64,000 bases of DNA from Limosilactobacillus reuteri (GCF_003072625.1 NZ_CP027805.1:1300001-1364000), one strand, 5' to 3'; counted from the stretch's first letter, positions 54,738-63,860 are shown. Program-made: numbers and translations. Notes: generated by a model from the letters alone, not told the origin.

Positions 54738-54776
54738 TATTAAAAGAGATCAGTTTTGCTGATCTCTTTTAATTTT
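54738..54776. terminator. Bidirectional intrinsic terminator
   Basis: ATTAAAAGAGATCAG pairs with CTGATCTCTTTTAAT around a four-base loop, between the convergent DUF308 and YolD genes. The last codons of the YolD gene are part of it. Confidence 0.92.
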
Positions 54777-55193
54777 ACGAATATTTTGAATTATAAGCCT
54801 TGTTCCATCATCAAATATTAGGTGGTGAGCATGGTGATCAATTCGTTTTAATTGCCCCGTGTATTCTTCATAAAAACTAGTCTTACCATTAAAGAATTCA
54901 ACTTTTATTAGCGGATGTGATCGGCCCCGTTCAATCATGGCAAGTTGGACTCTAATTCGATGCCTCATCTCAGCTGTGGGATAAGTTTTATGACTATACT
55001 TTTCCCCTACCTTTGCTAATAATTGATGATAGCCGGTCAAGGCCGCAAAAGGAGAAAACTGCGAAGCGCGATCTTCGGTGGTCATTGGCGTATGAGCTTG
55101 AGAAATATGCCGAGGAGTGTTGATGATATCACGATACATTGAGGTATCACTAAACAAGCTTTTTTCTATTTTTAACAAATCTTCATTTTCCAT
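54750..55193 (-). CDS. YolD-like protein
   Basis: YolD-family proteins are encoded next to Y-family polymerases in Firmicutes and are thought to be the local counterpart of UmuD. The 147 residues show the family start with MTTEDRASQFSPFAALTGYHQLL, a central RMRHRI-like basic stretch (EMRHRIRVQL), and a beta-rich C-terminal half (IKVEFFNGKTSFYEEYTGQLKRID). It overlaps the polymerase stop/start by one base, so the pair is translated together from the LexA-controlled promoter. Confidence 0.9.
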   Translation of the reverse strand: MENEDLLKIEKSLFSDTSMYRDIINTPRHISQAHTPMTTEDRASQFSPFAALTGYHQLLAKVGEKYSHKTYPTAEMRHRIRVQLAMIERGRSHPLIKVEFFNGKTSFYEEYTGQLKRIDHHAHHLIFDDGTRLIIQNIRKIKRDQQN

Positions 55194-56695
55194 TATGCTT
55201 GGTGTCCTCCAATCTGATTATTTCTTTCCAAAAGAGTAGCACCTTTTTTCAAATCCGCCGCTCGAATAATGGCGTTTTTACCGTACTCATTTTGCAAATC
55301 AAGGACAAGTCTTTGTAGTTTTTGATCCTTTTCTTGAACTTTGGAACGATTCTTATGTTTTTTCGCTGAGTCCGTAAATAAATCTAACTGCTCATTATAA
55401 TTTGCCAATCTGGCAAGCCGTGGTGAGAGAAGGTGGGTCGCTATTACCGTAATTTTACGAGCTGTCAATCGCCGATCAAGGTCCGAATCACATAACTTCA
55501 TAAATACCTCCATCAATTCTGTACCGGATGAAGTCGGTAAGGAAAGATTAGCCTTTCCATGCATTGGCTTTGGCGCCTGGCGTCCATAGAAGTCTGTCAC
55601 TAATGGTCCTTGGTAATCCTCCGATATATTAGAAACATCATAGGCGACCCTTAAAGCTACTTGATCAGTTACTAAGTTCTGCTTGGTTAACTGGAGAGCT
55701 AATGAATTAACCATCTCTTGAATCACTAACCGGGTTTCTGTAAAGTTATAAGGTCGAGGCAACACCTGCCCAGAATACACCCCATGATCTGATGAATGAT
55801 AATTTTTGATATCTTTAATGGTGGCTGACTCATATCCCCACGCATGGTCAATAATGATTTCTGCATTTTTTCCAAATTCGCGGTATAATACTTCTTCATT
55901 CATTGGATCAGATAACTTTCCCAAAGAACAACGAGCAATATCTCCCATTGTATGAAGACCTAGCTTTTTTAGTCGTCGCGCGTATCCAGGACCAATTCTC
56001 CAAAAGTCTGTTAGTGGCTGGTGCGCCCAAAGGTAACGGCGGAAAGTATGTTCATTCATCTGTGCAATCCGGACCCCGTCTTTATCCCCTGGAATCCGTT
56101 TAGCTACTATATCCATCGCTACTTTCGCTAAGAAAAGATTGGTTCCAATTCCTGCAGTTGCAGTAATCTGGGTCTCTGCTTTGATTGTTTGGATGATTTC
56201 CTTAGCTAAAGAACGGGCACTAACCTGATATTCATTAAGATAATCAGTAATATCCATCATTACCTCATCAATAGAATAAACATGGATCTTTTCTGGTGGT
56301 AAATAGCGTAAATAAATTTCATAGATGGCGACACTTTTTTCAAGATAAAAATTCATTCGTGGGCGCGCAATCCTATAACCAATTTTAAGTTCCGGTGATT
56401 TTAATAGTTCATCCCGGTAAATTGAAACAACTGGTGATAATCGCTGGTGAGACATTTCTTTGGCACGACGATTATTTAAATACGCTACCCGTTGTTCCAC
56501 CTCATACAATCGCGGGCGACCAGAAACGCCAAACTTTTTCAAAGCTGGTGAAACGGCGAGACAAATAGTCTTACTAGTTCGCGATTCATCGGCAACTACG
56601 AGGTTAGCGTTTAAAGGATTGAGCCCACACTCAGTACATTCGACCGAGGCATAGAATGATTTTAAATCGATTGCCATATATGTTCGCCCCATCAT
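55193..56695 (-). CDS. Y-family DNA polymerase (UmuC/ImpB/UvrX type)
   Basis: Such polymerases copy across damaged DNA at the cost of mutations. GGAGG fits the ATG at 56695. The 500 residues have the polymerase motifs MAIDLKSFYASVEC (Asp and the steric Tyr/Phe), VYSIDEVMMDIT (the catalytic Asp-Glu pair), TATAGIGTNLFLAKVAMD, and the helix-hairpin FWRIGPGYARRLKKLGLHTMGDIA, then a little-finger domain. It ends one base into the YolD gene. The LexA-type box before it predicts induction by DNA damage. Confidence 0.93.
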   Translation of the reverse strand: MMGRTYMAIDLKSFYASVECTECGLNPLNANLVVADESRTSKTICLAVSPALKKFGVSGRPRLYEVEQRVAYLNNRRAKEMSHQRLSPVVSIYRDELLKSPELKIGYRIARPRMNFYLEKSVAIYEIYLRYLPPEKIHVYSIDEVMMDITDYLNEYQVSARSLAKEIIQTIKAETQITATAGIGTNLFLAKVAMDIVAKRIPGDKDGVRIAQMNEHTFRRYLWAHQPLTDFWRIGPGYARRLKKLGLHTMGDIARCSLGKLSDPMNEEVLYREFGKNAEIIIDHAWGYESATIKDIKNYHSSDHGVYSGQVLPRPYNFTETRLVIQEMVNSLALQLTKQNLVTDQVALRVAYDVSNISEDYQGPLVTDFYGRQAPKPMHGKANLSLPTSSGTELMEVFMKLCDSDLDRRLTARKITVIATHLLSPRLARLANYNEQLDLFTDSAKKHKNRSKVQEKDQKLQRLVLDLQNEYGKNAIIRAADLKKGATLLERNNQIGGHQA

Positions 56696-56725
56696 GAGAA
56701 TACCTCCATCGTTTCAGTAAATACT

Positions 56726-56754
56726 ATTATATCTTTAAACAAACATATGTTCAA
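56726..56754 (-). promoter_or_regulatory. SOS-type promoter with LexA (DinR) box
   Basis: On the minus strand the -35 TTGAAC (56749-56754) and the -10 TATAAT (56726-56731) are 17 bases apart. The sequence TGAACATATGTTTG at 56740-56753 overlaps the -35 and resembles the Gram-positive LexA box CGAACNNNNGTTCG, keeping the GAAC-N4-GTT core with mismatches in three outer positions or so. Binding there would block the promoter. Confidence 0.8.
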
Positions 56755-56770
56755 GAAACGGATGAAATCG

Positions 56771-58676
56771 AGTAGGAGATAATTGATTAGTTCAATTATC
56801 GACCTCTCACACCACCGTACGTACGGTTCCGTATACGGCGGTTCGACAACTTAATCACATTGAATTGACTGGAGCGTCTTGGACATATTCATAAGTCCGA
56901 GTTGTTCCAGTTTTCTATTAGTTAGAGAATAGCTCAAGGTCTTACTATGTGCAGTTCGCCAGTAGCCCTTTCGGGTACTAGCGAAGACATATACATCATG
57001 CTGGGACAGCCCCAACTTCTGTAAGTTAGTTACCTTAGTTTTAAACTTTTTCCATTGCTTCCAAATATACTGCCTTATTCGGACCCTCAACCACTTGTCA
57101 AGGCGTTGAATAAAGTTAGTTAGTTTCCCAATTGAGTAGTACTGAAGCCACCCACGCATTTTTCGATGAATTTCTTCAAACATTCTTGTCAGAGATATTC
57201 CACGATTACGTTTAGTTAATAACTTCAGTGCTTTCTTTACTCGTTGTTGCGATTGTTTAGCTGGACGGGTGTAGGCCCCATTGTGGTCTACACCCAACGA
57301 AAAGCCAAGAAACTTCAACCGTAGCGGGCTACCGACTTTGGTTTTATCTGGGTTCACTTTAACTTTCAAGCGCTTTTCTAGAAACTGGGTAATGCTTCGC
57401 ATTACTCGTTCTCCGGCTCGTTGACTTTTAACATAGATGTTACAATCATCCGCATAGCGCACAAAGTGATGACCACGTCTAGTCAACTCTTTGTCCAACT
57501 CATTTAGATAGATGTTCGCCAGTAGTGGTGACAATGGCTCTCCTTGTGGGGTTCCTTTTTCACTCTTAGCGAAAAGCCCATGGTCTAAGACTCCGCTAGT
57601 TAGAAACTTACGAATGAGTCTTAGTGTCCATGGGTCATCAATATATTGTTGGAGATACTTAATCATCAAGTCATGATTAACGTTATCAAAATAGGCTTTT
57701 AGGTCTAAGTCGACAACTCTTCGATAACCTTGATTATAAAGATCTACTACTTTTGAAATAGCGTCATGGGCCCCACGGTGGGGACGGAAGCCAAAGCTAT
57801 TATCAGAGAAAATACGCTCAAAGATAGGCGTAAGAATTTGGGCTACAGCTTGTTGAACCATTCGGTCCACCACCGTTGGTATTCCAAGTCTTCTTACTCC
57901 ACCATTAGGCTTCGGAATTTCTACCCGTTTGACTGGAGCTGGTTTATACTTGCCCTCACGCAAACTAGCTATCAGTTCCGTCTTATTTTCTCTGAGATAT
58001 GGCAGAAGGTCATTGACTGTCATATCGTCAACACCTGCCGCTCCTTTATTTCTCTTAACTCGCAAATAAGCCTGATTAAGGTTATTGCGATCCAAGACCA
58101 GGTCTTGGACAGTGACACTCATACCTTTACCTTCACCATAACCGGTACTACGCGCCCTTGTGTACTTTCGGTTTTCCAAACCTATTCTCGACAAGCGGTC
58201 AGCTTGTTGTTCTGTTTTCTGCGATTGTCGCACCTGATTACACCTCCGATATAAGTTACAAGTTATTGTCGTTCAGTCCTTCATCTGATTATTCAAACTA
58301 CTATGACCTCGGCTGACTTCTGGCTTACTCAACACTGCATCACTGCACCGCTTGTTTCTGTGGAAATTAAACTTATTCCTCTTGTCGGAAACGTGTAGGC
58401 CAGATCTCCCCGGGTAAGAATATTAGCTTTCGTACCATGTCATCATTAGCTTTACTGAGACCAACTTCGAGTAGTATTGGACTTCAACTTGTCTAGCAGC
58501 CTTATCCAGTTAATTTCAGCCTTATAGCTACTTCTTGTTCATCGATGCAGTACTTTGCCTTAGACTTCCTTCAGATTCCACCTCACGGTGGACACCCTTG
58601 TCCTCAGCTCATGGTTCCGACTACTACGGCCCATAGCGGACTTTCACCGCCTAACTAATACCCATGCCGGGCGCAC
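56771..58676 (-). mobile_element. Group II intron with encoded maturase
   Basis: The element begins at 58676 with the group II 5' sequence GTGCGCCCGGCATGGGT and carries a long, highly structured RNA (58234-58676) before the maturase gene. After that gene, 56803-56846 folds as domain V (CCGCCGTATACGG / CGTACGTACGGTGG) followed by a domain VI hairpin (GATAATTGA / TCAATTATC) with a bulged A. The 3' end is about 56771-56777, not fixed. It lies directly after the T tract of the hsp20 terminator. Total about 1.9 kb. Confidence 0.88.
56851..58233 (-). CDS. ltrA: Group II intron reverse transcriptase/maturase
   Basis: The protein starts at a GTG at 58233 with GGAGGTG 7 bases upstream and has 460 residues. 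The reverse transcriptase domains are in order: VDRMVQQAVAQILTPIFE, FSDNSFGFRPHRGAHDAI, VVDLDLKAYFDNVNHDL, the GTPQGEPLSPLLANIYL segment, and the catalytic YADD in HFVRYADDCNIYV near residue 268. A maturase (X) domain follows (GWLQYYSIGKL). No endonuclease (HNH) domain is present, which is usual in the smaller intron classes. It helps splicing and retrohoming of its intron. Confidence 0.93.
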   Translation of the reverse strand: MRQSQKTEQQADRLSRIGLENRKYTRARSTGYGEGKGMSVTVQDLVLDRNNLNQAYLRVKRNKGAAGVDDMTVNDLLPYLRENKTELIASLREGKYKPAPVKRVEIPKPNGGVRRLGIPTVVDRMVQQAVAQILTPIFERIFSDNSFGFRPHRGAHDAISKVVDLYNQGYRRVVDLDLKAYFDNVNHDLMIKYLQQYIDDPWTLRLIRKFLTSGVLDHGLFAKSEKGTPQGEPLSPLLANIYLNELDKELTRRGHHFVRYADDCNIYVKSQRAGERVMRSITQFLEKRLKVKVNPDKTKVGSPLRLKFLGFSLGVDHNGAYTRPAKQSQQRVKKALKLLTKRNRGISLTRMFEEIHRKMRGWLQYYSIGKLTNFIQRLDKWLRVRIRQYIWKQWKKFKTKVTNLQKLGLSQHDVYVFASTRKGYWRTAHSKTLSYSLTNRKLEQLGLMNMSKTLQSIQCD

Positions 58677-58718
58677 AAATAAAGAGTTGCAGAAAGTAAT
58701 TTTCCACAACTCTTTACT
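58677..58718 (-). terminator. Intrinsic terminator of hsp20
   Basis: On the minus strand AAAGAGTTGTGGAAAA pairs with TTTCTGCAACTCTTT, then ATTT. The group II intron starts at the very next base. Confidence 0.85.
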
Positions 58719-58731
58719 CAGCTTAATTTAA

Positions 58732-59163
58732 TTATTCAATATCAATATGCTTTTCGTCGTCATCTGTCTCATCCATCTTAGGAAGAGTAATTGTCAAAAC
58801 ACCATTCTTATATTGAGCCTTAATATCCTTCTTATTTACATCTGGTAAACGATATTGCCGACTCATTTGGCCATACCGACGTTCAGAATGCAGAACATTG
58901 CCATCCTTATCACCATCATCATCAAAGGTATCCCGATGACCAGTAACTGTCAAAATATCATTGGCATAATTAATGTGAATATCCTTCTTATCAAATCCAG
59001 GCATGTCAATCTTTACGGTATAATTTTTGTCATCTTCTGTAACATCTGTCTTCATGTGATCAGCAACCGGAGTTAGGTTAGAGAAGAAATCATCGTTCAT
59101 CCAGTTACGCATGTTCATCAAACTATCAAATAAATTATTACGGTTTTGTAATTCATTAGCCAT
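58732..59163 (-). CDS. hsp20: Small heat shock protein (Hsp20/alpha-crystallin)
   Basis: The chaperone binds unfolding proteins and keeps them soluble. The 143 residues have the alpha-crystallin domain at about 40-130 with DVTEDDKNYTVKIDMPGFDKKDIHI and the terminal GVLTITLPK motif, followed by an acidic tail (DETDDDEKHIDIE) bearing the IxI-like HIDIE. The start is preceded by GAAAGGAAG. No clear CtsR or CIRCE element was found upstream; the terminator was later used as the intron's landing site. Confidence 0.94.
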   Translation of the reverse strand: MANELQNRNNLFDSLMNMRNWMNDDFFSNLTPVADHMKTDVTEDDKNYTVKIDMPGFDKKDIHINYANDILTVTGHRDTFDDDGDKDGNVLHSERRYGQMSRQYRLPDVNKKDIKAQYKNGVLTITLPKMDETDDDEKHIDIE

Positions 59164-59295
59164 AAAGAATGCTTCCTTTCTTTCTTATTCATTGTCTATG
59201 TTAAACGCTTTCAACTAAAATGCACCTAATATGCTAGGGACCATTGACTAAAAAGAATATAATAGAAGTAGGAAAATAGAAAGGAGCCGCGCAAG

Positions 59296-60144
59296 ATGAA
59301 AAAAGTCACAATCAATAATGTTTCAATGCCCGCAATTGGAATCGGAACATGGGATATGGTAAATTCTCTCGTCAATCGGTCCACAGAAATTAAAGCCATT
59401 CAAACTGCAATTGACGCTGGCGCACAAGCTATTGATACTGCGGAAATGTATGGCAATGGTCGTTCTGAAGCGCTTGTCGCTGAGGCCATCAAACCATATA
59501 GTCGGGAAAAGCTATTCTTAATCGATAAAGTTCTTCCTTCAAATGCCAGCAAGACAAAACTTGAGCATAGTTTAGACCAAAGTTTAGCTGCCGTAGGAAC
59601 AGACTATTTTGACCTTTACCTTTTACACTGGCGAGGTGGGATTCCGTTAGCAGAAACAGTCAACGAATTAGAGAGAGTTAAAAAGGCAGGAAAGATTAAA
59701 GCATGGGGAGTCTCAAACTTCGATGTCAGTGATCTTGAAGAATTATGGCGCCTTAAAAATGGCACTGATTGCGTTGCCAACGAAGATCTCTATAATCTCG
59801 ATAGTCGCGGAATTGAATTTGACCTCCTTCCCTTAATGAAACAGCATCAGCTCCCATTAATAGCTTATTCCCCGCTTGCACAGGATGACAGCTTATCTGG
59901 AAAGTTAACCGAGAATCCGCTACTAAAAGAAATTGCCGCAAATCACCATGCAACCGTCAATCAGATTATGCTTGCGTGGGTCTTAAGAATTGGAAATGTC
60001 CTTGCTATTCCAAAGAGCAGCAGCCCAAAACATGCTGAAGAAAATGTTGTAGCTGGTAATATTGAACTAAGTGATGATGAGTTACTTGCTTTACAAAAAG
60101 AGTTTCCATCACCAACTAAAAAAGAGCCCCTTGCAGTAATTTAA
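59296..60144 (+). CDS. Aldo/keto reductase
   Basis: This NAD(P)H-dependent reductase has 282 residues and the family signatures: the catalytic Asp/Tyr in AIDTAEMYGNGRSE, the Lys in KLFLIDKVLPSN, the His in LYLLHWRG, and the cofactor motif LAIPKSSSPKHAEENV. In lactobacilli such enzymes reduce diketones, methylglyoxal or other carbonyls. GAAAGGAG precedes the ATG. It is divergent from hsp20 and stands alone with its own terminator. Confidence 0.93.
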   Translation: MKKVTINNVSMPAIGIGTWDMVNSLVNRSTEIKAIQTAIDAGAQAIDTAEMYGNGRSEALVAEAIKPYSREKLFLIDKVLPSNASKTKLEHSLDQSLAAVGTDYFDLYLLHWRGGIPLAETVNELERVKKAGKIKAWGVSNFDVSDLEELWRLKNGTDCVANEDLYNLDSRGIEFDLLPLMKQHQLPLIAYSPLAQDDSLSGKLTENPLLKEIAANHHATVNQIMLAWVLRIGNVLAIPKSSSPKHAEENVVAGNIELSDDELLALQKEFPSPTKKEPLAVI

Positions 60145-60172
60145 GAGTTACAATGTGACATAATAAGGCTAA

Positions 60173-60220
60173 AAACCGAACTACAATTTTGCATTTCACA
60201 AAGTTGCAGTTCGATTTTTC
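60173..60220. terminator. Intrinsic terminator between convergent genes
   Basis: AAAAACCGAACTACAA pairs with TTGCAGTTCGATTTTT, between the aldo/keto reductase and preA. Confidence 0.75.
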
Positions 60221-60248
60221 ATATATTTTGAAATAAGGAAACTAATAA

Positions 60249-61548
60249 TTAATTTTCTTGATTAGCCTTTACCGGGTGATAGCGATGAAGACGTTGAGAT
60301 CCTACATCGATTTCTGCTGGATTACCTTTGTGACCCGGCTTAATCTCAACAAGGCCTAACTTAATAGCCCCCACAGGACAAACAAGTGCACAAAGTTGAC
60401 AACCGACACACTTACTCTTATCAAAAACTGGTTGCCGTTTTTCATCATCCCAAGTTAAAGCTTGATGGGCACCATCTTGACATGAGATAAAGCAACGGCC
60501 ACAACCAATACACTTATCCCAATCAATCTTAGGGTAAACCTTGTAATTTCGGTCAAGTTGGTTAGTAGGAATAATATTCTTATTAGCTAAGCCGACAAGA
60601 TCTTGAAGGTGGTCTACATGTTGTTCTTCCATGTAAATGCATTAAACCATTAGTAAGGTCATCAATGATCCGATAACCATATTCCATGATCGCAGTTGTA
60701 ACTCGGAGAGTAGTGGCACCCAAAAGAATAAATTCAGCAGCATCTTCCCAGGTCTCAATTCCCCCAATTCCAGAAATCGGTAGTTGTTCAAGGCCGGCTG
60801 CTGACCGTAATTGTTGTAAGAAACGTAAAGCAATTGGCTTAACAGCTTTCCCAGATAATCCAGAAACAGAAGATTTACCATCAATATTTGGTAAACCAAT
60901 CTTCTTCTTTAGATCAACATCAACAATTGATTTAACAGTATTGATTGCGGAGAAGCCATCTGCCCCTCCTTCTAGACATGCCTTAACAATCGGAACCATC
61001 GTCGTAATATTTGGTGTCATCTTCGCAAGAACTGGAAGGCTAGTCCCACGTTTAACAGCTTCACAATTCTTCTTACATAATTCTGGATTAGTTCCTACAT
61101 CAGATCCCATGGTATGAGAAGTCATCTGCGGACAAGAGAAGTTTAGTTCAATCATATCAGCCCCAGCCTCAGTCACTAACTTGGCCAGGTTGGTCCAATC
61201 TTCCAAGGTTTCACCCATAATCGAAGCGATCAAGACCTTATTGGGATACTCTTCTTTTAACCGTCGCATATCAGCTAAGTCCTGCTCCAAGGGGTGTTCT
61301 GATAATTGTTCCATATTCTTAAAGGCAACAAAATGCATGTCTTCCTTGGCTAATTCATCGAACCGGGGAGAAACTTCATCAATCTTAAAGTGTGTTGGTG
61401 ATAAAGTCTTATATACGATACCGCCCCAACCAGCGTCATACGCATTCTTACACATTTCGTAACAGTTCCCAACAGGTGAGGACGACAAGCAAAATGGATT
61501 TTCAAAACGAACGCCTAAAAAGTCTACAGATAAATCTTTTTTAATCAT
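60249..61548 (-). pseudogene. preA: Dihydropyrimidine dehydrogenase subunit PreA, frameshifted
   Basis: PreA reduces uracil and thymine with NADH together with PreT. The first 312 codons give the dihydroorotate-dehydrogenase-like FMN domain ([53 protein letters not shown]). After GLMH, an extra A on the + strand in the AAA at 60635-60637 shifts the frame; removing it joins [14 protein letters not shown] to the C-terminal domain with two 4Fe-4S clusters (CIGCGRCFISC and CVGCQLCALVCPVG). As written, the reader makes a protein without the iron-sulfur domain and an 18-residue or so wrong tail. A sequencing error at the homopolymer is possible. Confidence 0.82.
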
Positions 61549-62782
61549 TTTCTTGTCCTCCTAACAACCGGTCTATTTCTTCGGCTACTTCTTTTCCTTT
61601 CTGTACTGCTACCACAACGGTTTTATCTCCGGCAACAATATCACCAGTCGCAAAGACTTTAGGATCCTTTGTCCGGAATCGTGGTTCACGGAATGGAATT
61701 TCATTATGCTGTAAGTCAATGTCTAGTCCTTCTGCATTAGCTTTTTGACCAACTGCTAAAATGATCTTATCAGCAGTAATAGTTAATTCACTCTTAATCT
61801 TCCGGTGAGTAAAGGTAGCACGATTCTGATGAACTTCTTTTGGAACGTAACCATCAACAATTGTTACACCAGCTTCTTGAACACCGGCAAGTTCCTTTTT
61901 AGAAGCTTTGAATTCATCAAACTGCTCATAAACAACATCGGTGACATAAGGAACGTTAAGCTTCTTTAAGGTTGTTACAACATCCATTGCAACATCCCCA
62001 CCACCAATAACCAAAACATTTTGTGGAAGATCTTCTAAATTGCCCTTGCTTTCTTTTGCCCGGGCTAAAAATGAGATTGCTGATTCAGTACAGATATTGT
62101 GTTCAAACATTGGAAGCATCTTTGCTTCACTTGTCCCAATAGCAACAATTACTGCATTGTAACGAGCTTTAAGATCATCCATTGAAATATCTTTTCCAAC
62201 AGTTGTGTTATAGATAATGTGCGCACCAAGGTCGACAATTCGTTGAACTTCATAATCCACAATTTCTTCCGGCAACCGATACTCAGGAATGCCGTAGGTC
62301 AAGTAACCGCCAGCCTTAGCAGCTTTTTCATAGATATCAACTGCATAGCCCTTTTCACGGAGAGTCGTAGCTGCCTGTAAACCTGATGGGCCACTACCAA
62401 TGATGGCAATACTCATCCCATTTGGCTTACCGGCTTTAAAAATCTTCATGTTCATCTTTCGCTCCATATCAGTGACATACCGTTGAATACCACCGATATC
62501 AATTGGTTCGTCGATTTTAGCCCGAGTACATGCCTTTTCACAGTAACGTTCAGTTGGACAAACACGCGCACAGATTGATCCTAACGCATTGTTTTCCCGA
62601 ATCGTTTCAGCTGCCCCTTTGACATTACGAAAAAGAACGCTTCGAATAAATTTTGCTGGATTAGTATGTGCTGGGCAAGTTTGTGAACATGGTGCATCAT
62701 GACATAATAAACATCGTGCAGCTTCCTGCATTACGGTTGTCATCGTGTAACCTTTCGACTCTGTTTCATACTTTGAAGTCAT
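61541..62782 (-). CDS. preT: NAD-dependent dihydropyrimidine dehydrogenase subunit PreT
   Basis: PreT passes electrons from NADH to PreA. The 413 residues begin with GAGGAGGG in front of the ATG. The N-terminal domain has a Cys-rich cluster region ([38 protein letters not shown]), then the FAD fold ([16 protein letters not shown]), the NAD(P) fold ([17 protein letters not shown]) and the final [14 protein letters not shown]. It overlaps preA by 8 bases. Its upstream region contains the exodeoxyribonuclease remnant, so its promoter is at the junction. Confidence 0.94.
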   Translation of the reverse strand: MTSKYETESKGYTMTTVMQEAARCLLCHDAPCSQTCPAHTNPAKFIRSVLFRNVKGAAETIRENNALGSICARVCPTERYCEKACTRAKIDEPIDIGGIQRYVTDMERKMNMKIFKAGKPNGMSIAIIGSGPSGLQAATTLREKGYAVDIYEKAAKAGGYLTYGIPEYRLPEEIVDYEVQRIVDLGAHIIYNTTVGKDISMDDLKARYNAVIVAIGTSEAKMLPMFEHNICTESAISFLARAKESKGNLEDLPQNVLVIGGGDVAMDVVTTLKKLNVPYVTDVVYEQFDEFKASKKELAGVQEAGVTIVDGYVPKEVHQNRATFTHRKIKSELTITADKIILAVGQKANAEGLDIDLQHNEIPFREPRFRTKDPKVFATGDIVAGDKTVVVAVQKGKEVAEEIDRLLGGQEND

Positions 62783-62801
62783 TAGACACCCTCCTCTAAT
62801 A

Positions 62802-62930
62802 GGTTGGCGTCTCGACTACTTCTTGGTTTCTGATGTATGGAAAGAACGAATTGAAGAAGCCAAGATTCTTTCAGATGTCAAAGGTTCAAGTCACTGTCCA
62901 ATTGAACTTGTTGCTAATGTTGAAGTATAA
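62802..62930 (+). pseudogene. 3' fragment of an exodeoxyribonuclease III gene
   Basis: Forty-three codons read GWRLDYFLVSDVWKERIEEA, then KILSDVKGSSHCPIELVANVEV and TAA. That is the end of the ExoA/XthA family (the WRLDYFLVSD and SSHCPIEL motifs hold the last catalytic His). Nothing upstream continues it; preT starts 20 bases away on the other strand. It is followed by a terminator, the original one for that gene. It marks a recombination junction where the preAT segment or a deletion replaced the rest of the gene. Confidence 0.85.
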
Positions 62931-62962
62931 GAAAACCGAGCTAAATTTTATAATAATTAAAC

Positions 62963-63006
62963 GAAAAGAGGTTGGAAAAACTAAAATTTTTCCAACCTCT
63001 TTTATC
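62963..63006 (+). terminator. Intrinsic terminator after the exoA remnant
   Basis: AAAAGAGGTTGGAAAAA pairs with TTTTTCCAACCTCTTTT. It is left over from the truncated gene and may also serve the convergent apf gene. Confidence 0.9.
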
Positions 63007-63050
63007 GTATGTTTGAAATTTGTTGATTATCTATTTTATTAAATCTTGTT

Positions 63051-63758
63051 TTAGTACCAACCGTGTGATTGCCAGAATGATTGAGCAGCACTCCATGAAC
63101 CGTAACGGCTAGCTACGTATTGATCAGCTACTCGTTCTTGGTTAGCTTCTGAGTAGTCACCATTTAAGTATGATGCTGATAATTGGTACTTACCAATGTA
63201 TTGACCATTCCGTGCACTGTAGCTACCACCTGATTCGCGAGCTACGATCCAAGCCTTGGCAGCAGCATCGTTTCCAGCTACATTTGAGTTATAGCCAGTT
63301 GATGCTTGAGCACTAGATTGTTGTTGTACATTTTGTGTTTGTGGAGTTTGTACTTGTTGTTGAGCAACTGGTGCTTCTTGGTTTGATTGTACTTGTTGGT
63401 TTTGTTGTGCTTGATTTTCAGCAGGTGTAGCTTGTGTATCTGCTTGTGGTGCAACATTTGCGGCTGGTAAAGTAGCAACTTCTTCTTGAGTAGCTGGTGC
63501 AACTTCACCATCATTCTTGATTACTAATTGTTGACCAACGTAAATCAAGTTCTTATCAGCAATATTATTATTGTTTGCTAATGTATCTACAAAAGTTAGA
63601 TCGTGACCTAACTTGTAAGAAATCCCAGAAAGGGTGTCACCTGCTTGCACCGTGTAAATACTGTCGGCGTTTGCAGTCGTTGCAGTAGCTACTGTTCCTA
63701 ATGCAACTGCACCAGTAATCGCTGCTGTAATCTTGGCTACTTTCTTAGATAACTTCAT
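63051..63758 (-). CDS. apf: Secreted LysM protein of the aggregation-promoting-factor type
   Basis: The 235 residues start with a signal peptide (1-31, cleavage near ANADS), then one LysM domain at about 34-80 (YTVQAGDTLSGISYKLG, IYVGQQLVI) that binds peptidoglycan, a Gln/Ala-rich linker (85-155), and the C-terminal domain with KAWIVARESGGSYSARNGQYIGKYQLS, the conserved Glu, ending SAAQSFWQSHGWY. This end is the mark of Apf proteins of lactobacilli, which shape the wall and promote aggregation and may have muralytic activity. It is monocistronic. Confidence 0.9.
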   Translation of the reverse strand: MKLSKKVAKITAAITGAVALGTVATATTANADSIYTVQAGDTLSGISYKLGHDLTFVDTLANNNNIADKNLIYVGQQLVIKNDGEVAPATQEEVATLPAANVAPQADTQATPAENQAQQNQQVQSNQEAPVAQQQVQTPQTQNVQQQSSAQASTGYNSNVAGNDAAAKAWIVARESGGSYSARNGQYIGKYQLSASYLNGDYSEANQERVADQYVASRYGSWSAAQSFWQSHGWY

Positions 63759-63817
63759 TATAAATTCAATCCATCCTTTTCTCTTAATTAATCAAATAAC
63801 TCATTTCAACGATAACT

Positions 63818-63860
63818 ACTATACAGGATTAGGGTTACGAGCGGGTTACGAGCGGGTTAC
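63818..63860 (-). promoter_or_regulatory. apf promoter with three 11-bp direct repeats
   Basis: On the minus strand the hexamers AGTAAC, CGTAAC and CGTAAC occur at exactly 11-bp spacing (63832-63860), separated by CCGCT. The -10 TATAGT is at 63818-63823, so the repeats cover the -35 region and above. Hexamers at 11 bp resemble the WalR/YycF box TGTAAT-N5-TGTAAT of other Firmicutes, which controls wall hydrolase genes. The rest, to 64000, is AT-rich with no gene seen. Confidence 0.75.

Noticed and set aside
59199-59214. Sequence TGTTAAACGCTTTCAA before hsp20, resembling a CcpA cre site
   Set aside because: It fits the core CG and flanks but is off by one base in spacing, with two mismatches to the consensus. 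No CtsR or CIRCE repeat is clear either, so no operator is claimed.
60249-60632. A free-standing ferredoxin gene encoding two 4Fe-4S clusters
   Set aside because: It has no ribosome site at its ATG, and removal of one base joins it in frame to preA exactly as in intact PreA proteins, so it is the detached C-terminus.
62833-63042. A protein-coding frame on the + strand beginning MYGKNELKK
   Set aside because: It is an alternative frame through the exodeoxyribonuclease remnant and terminator, with no ribosome site.
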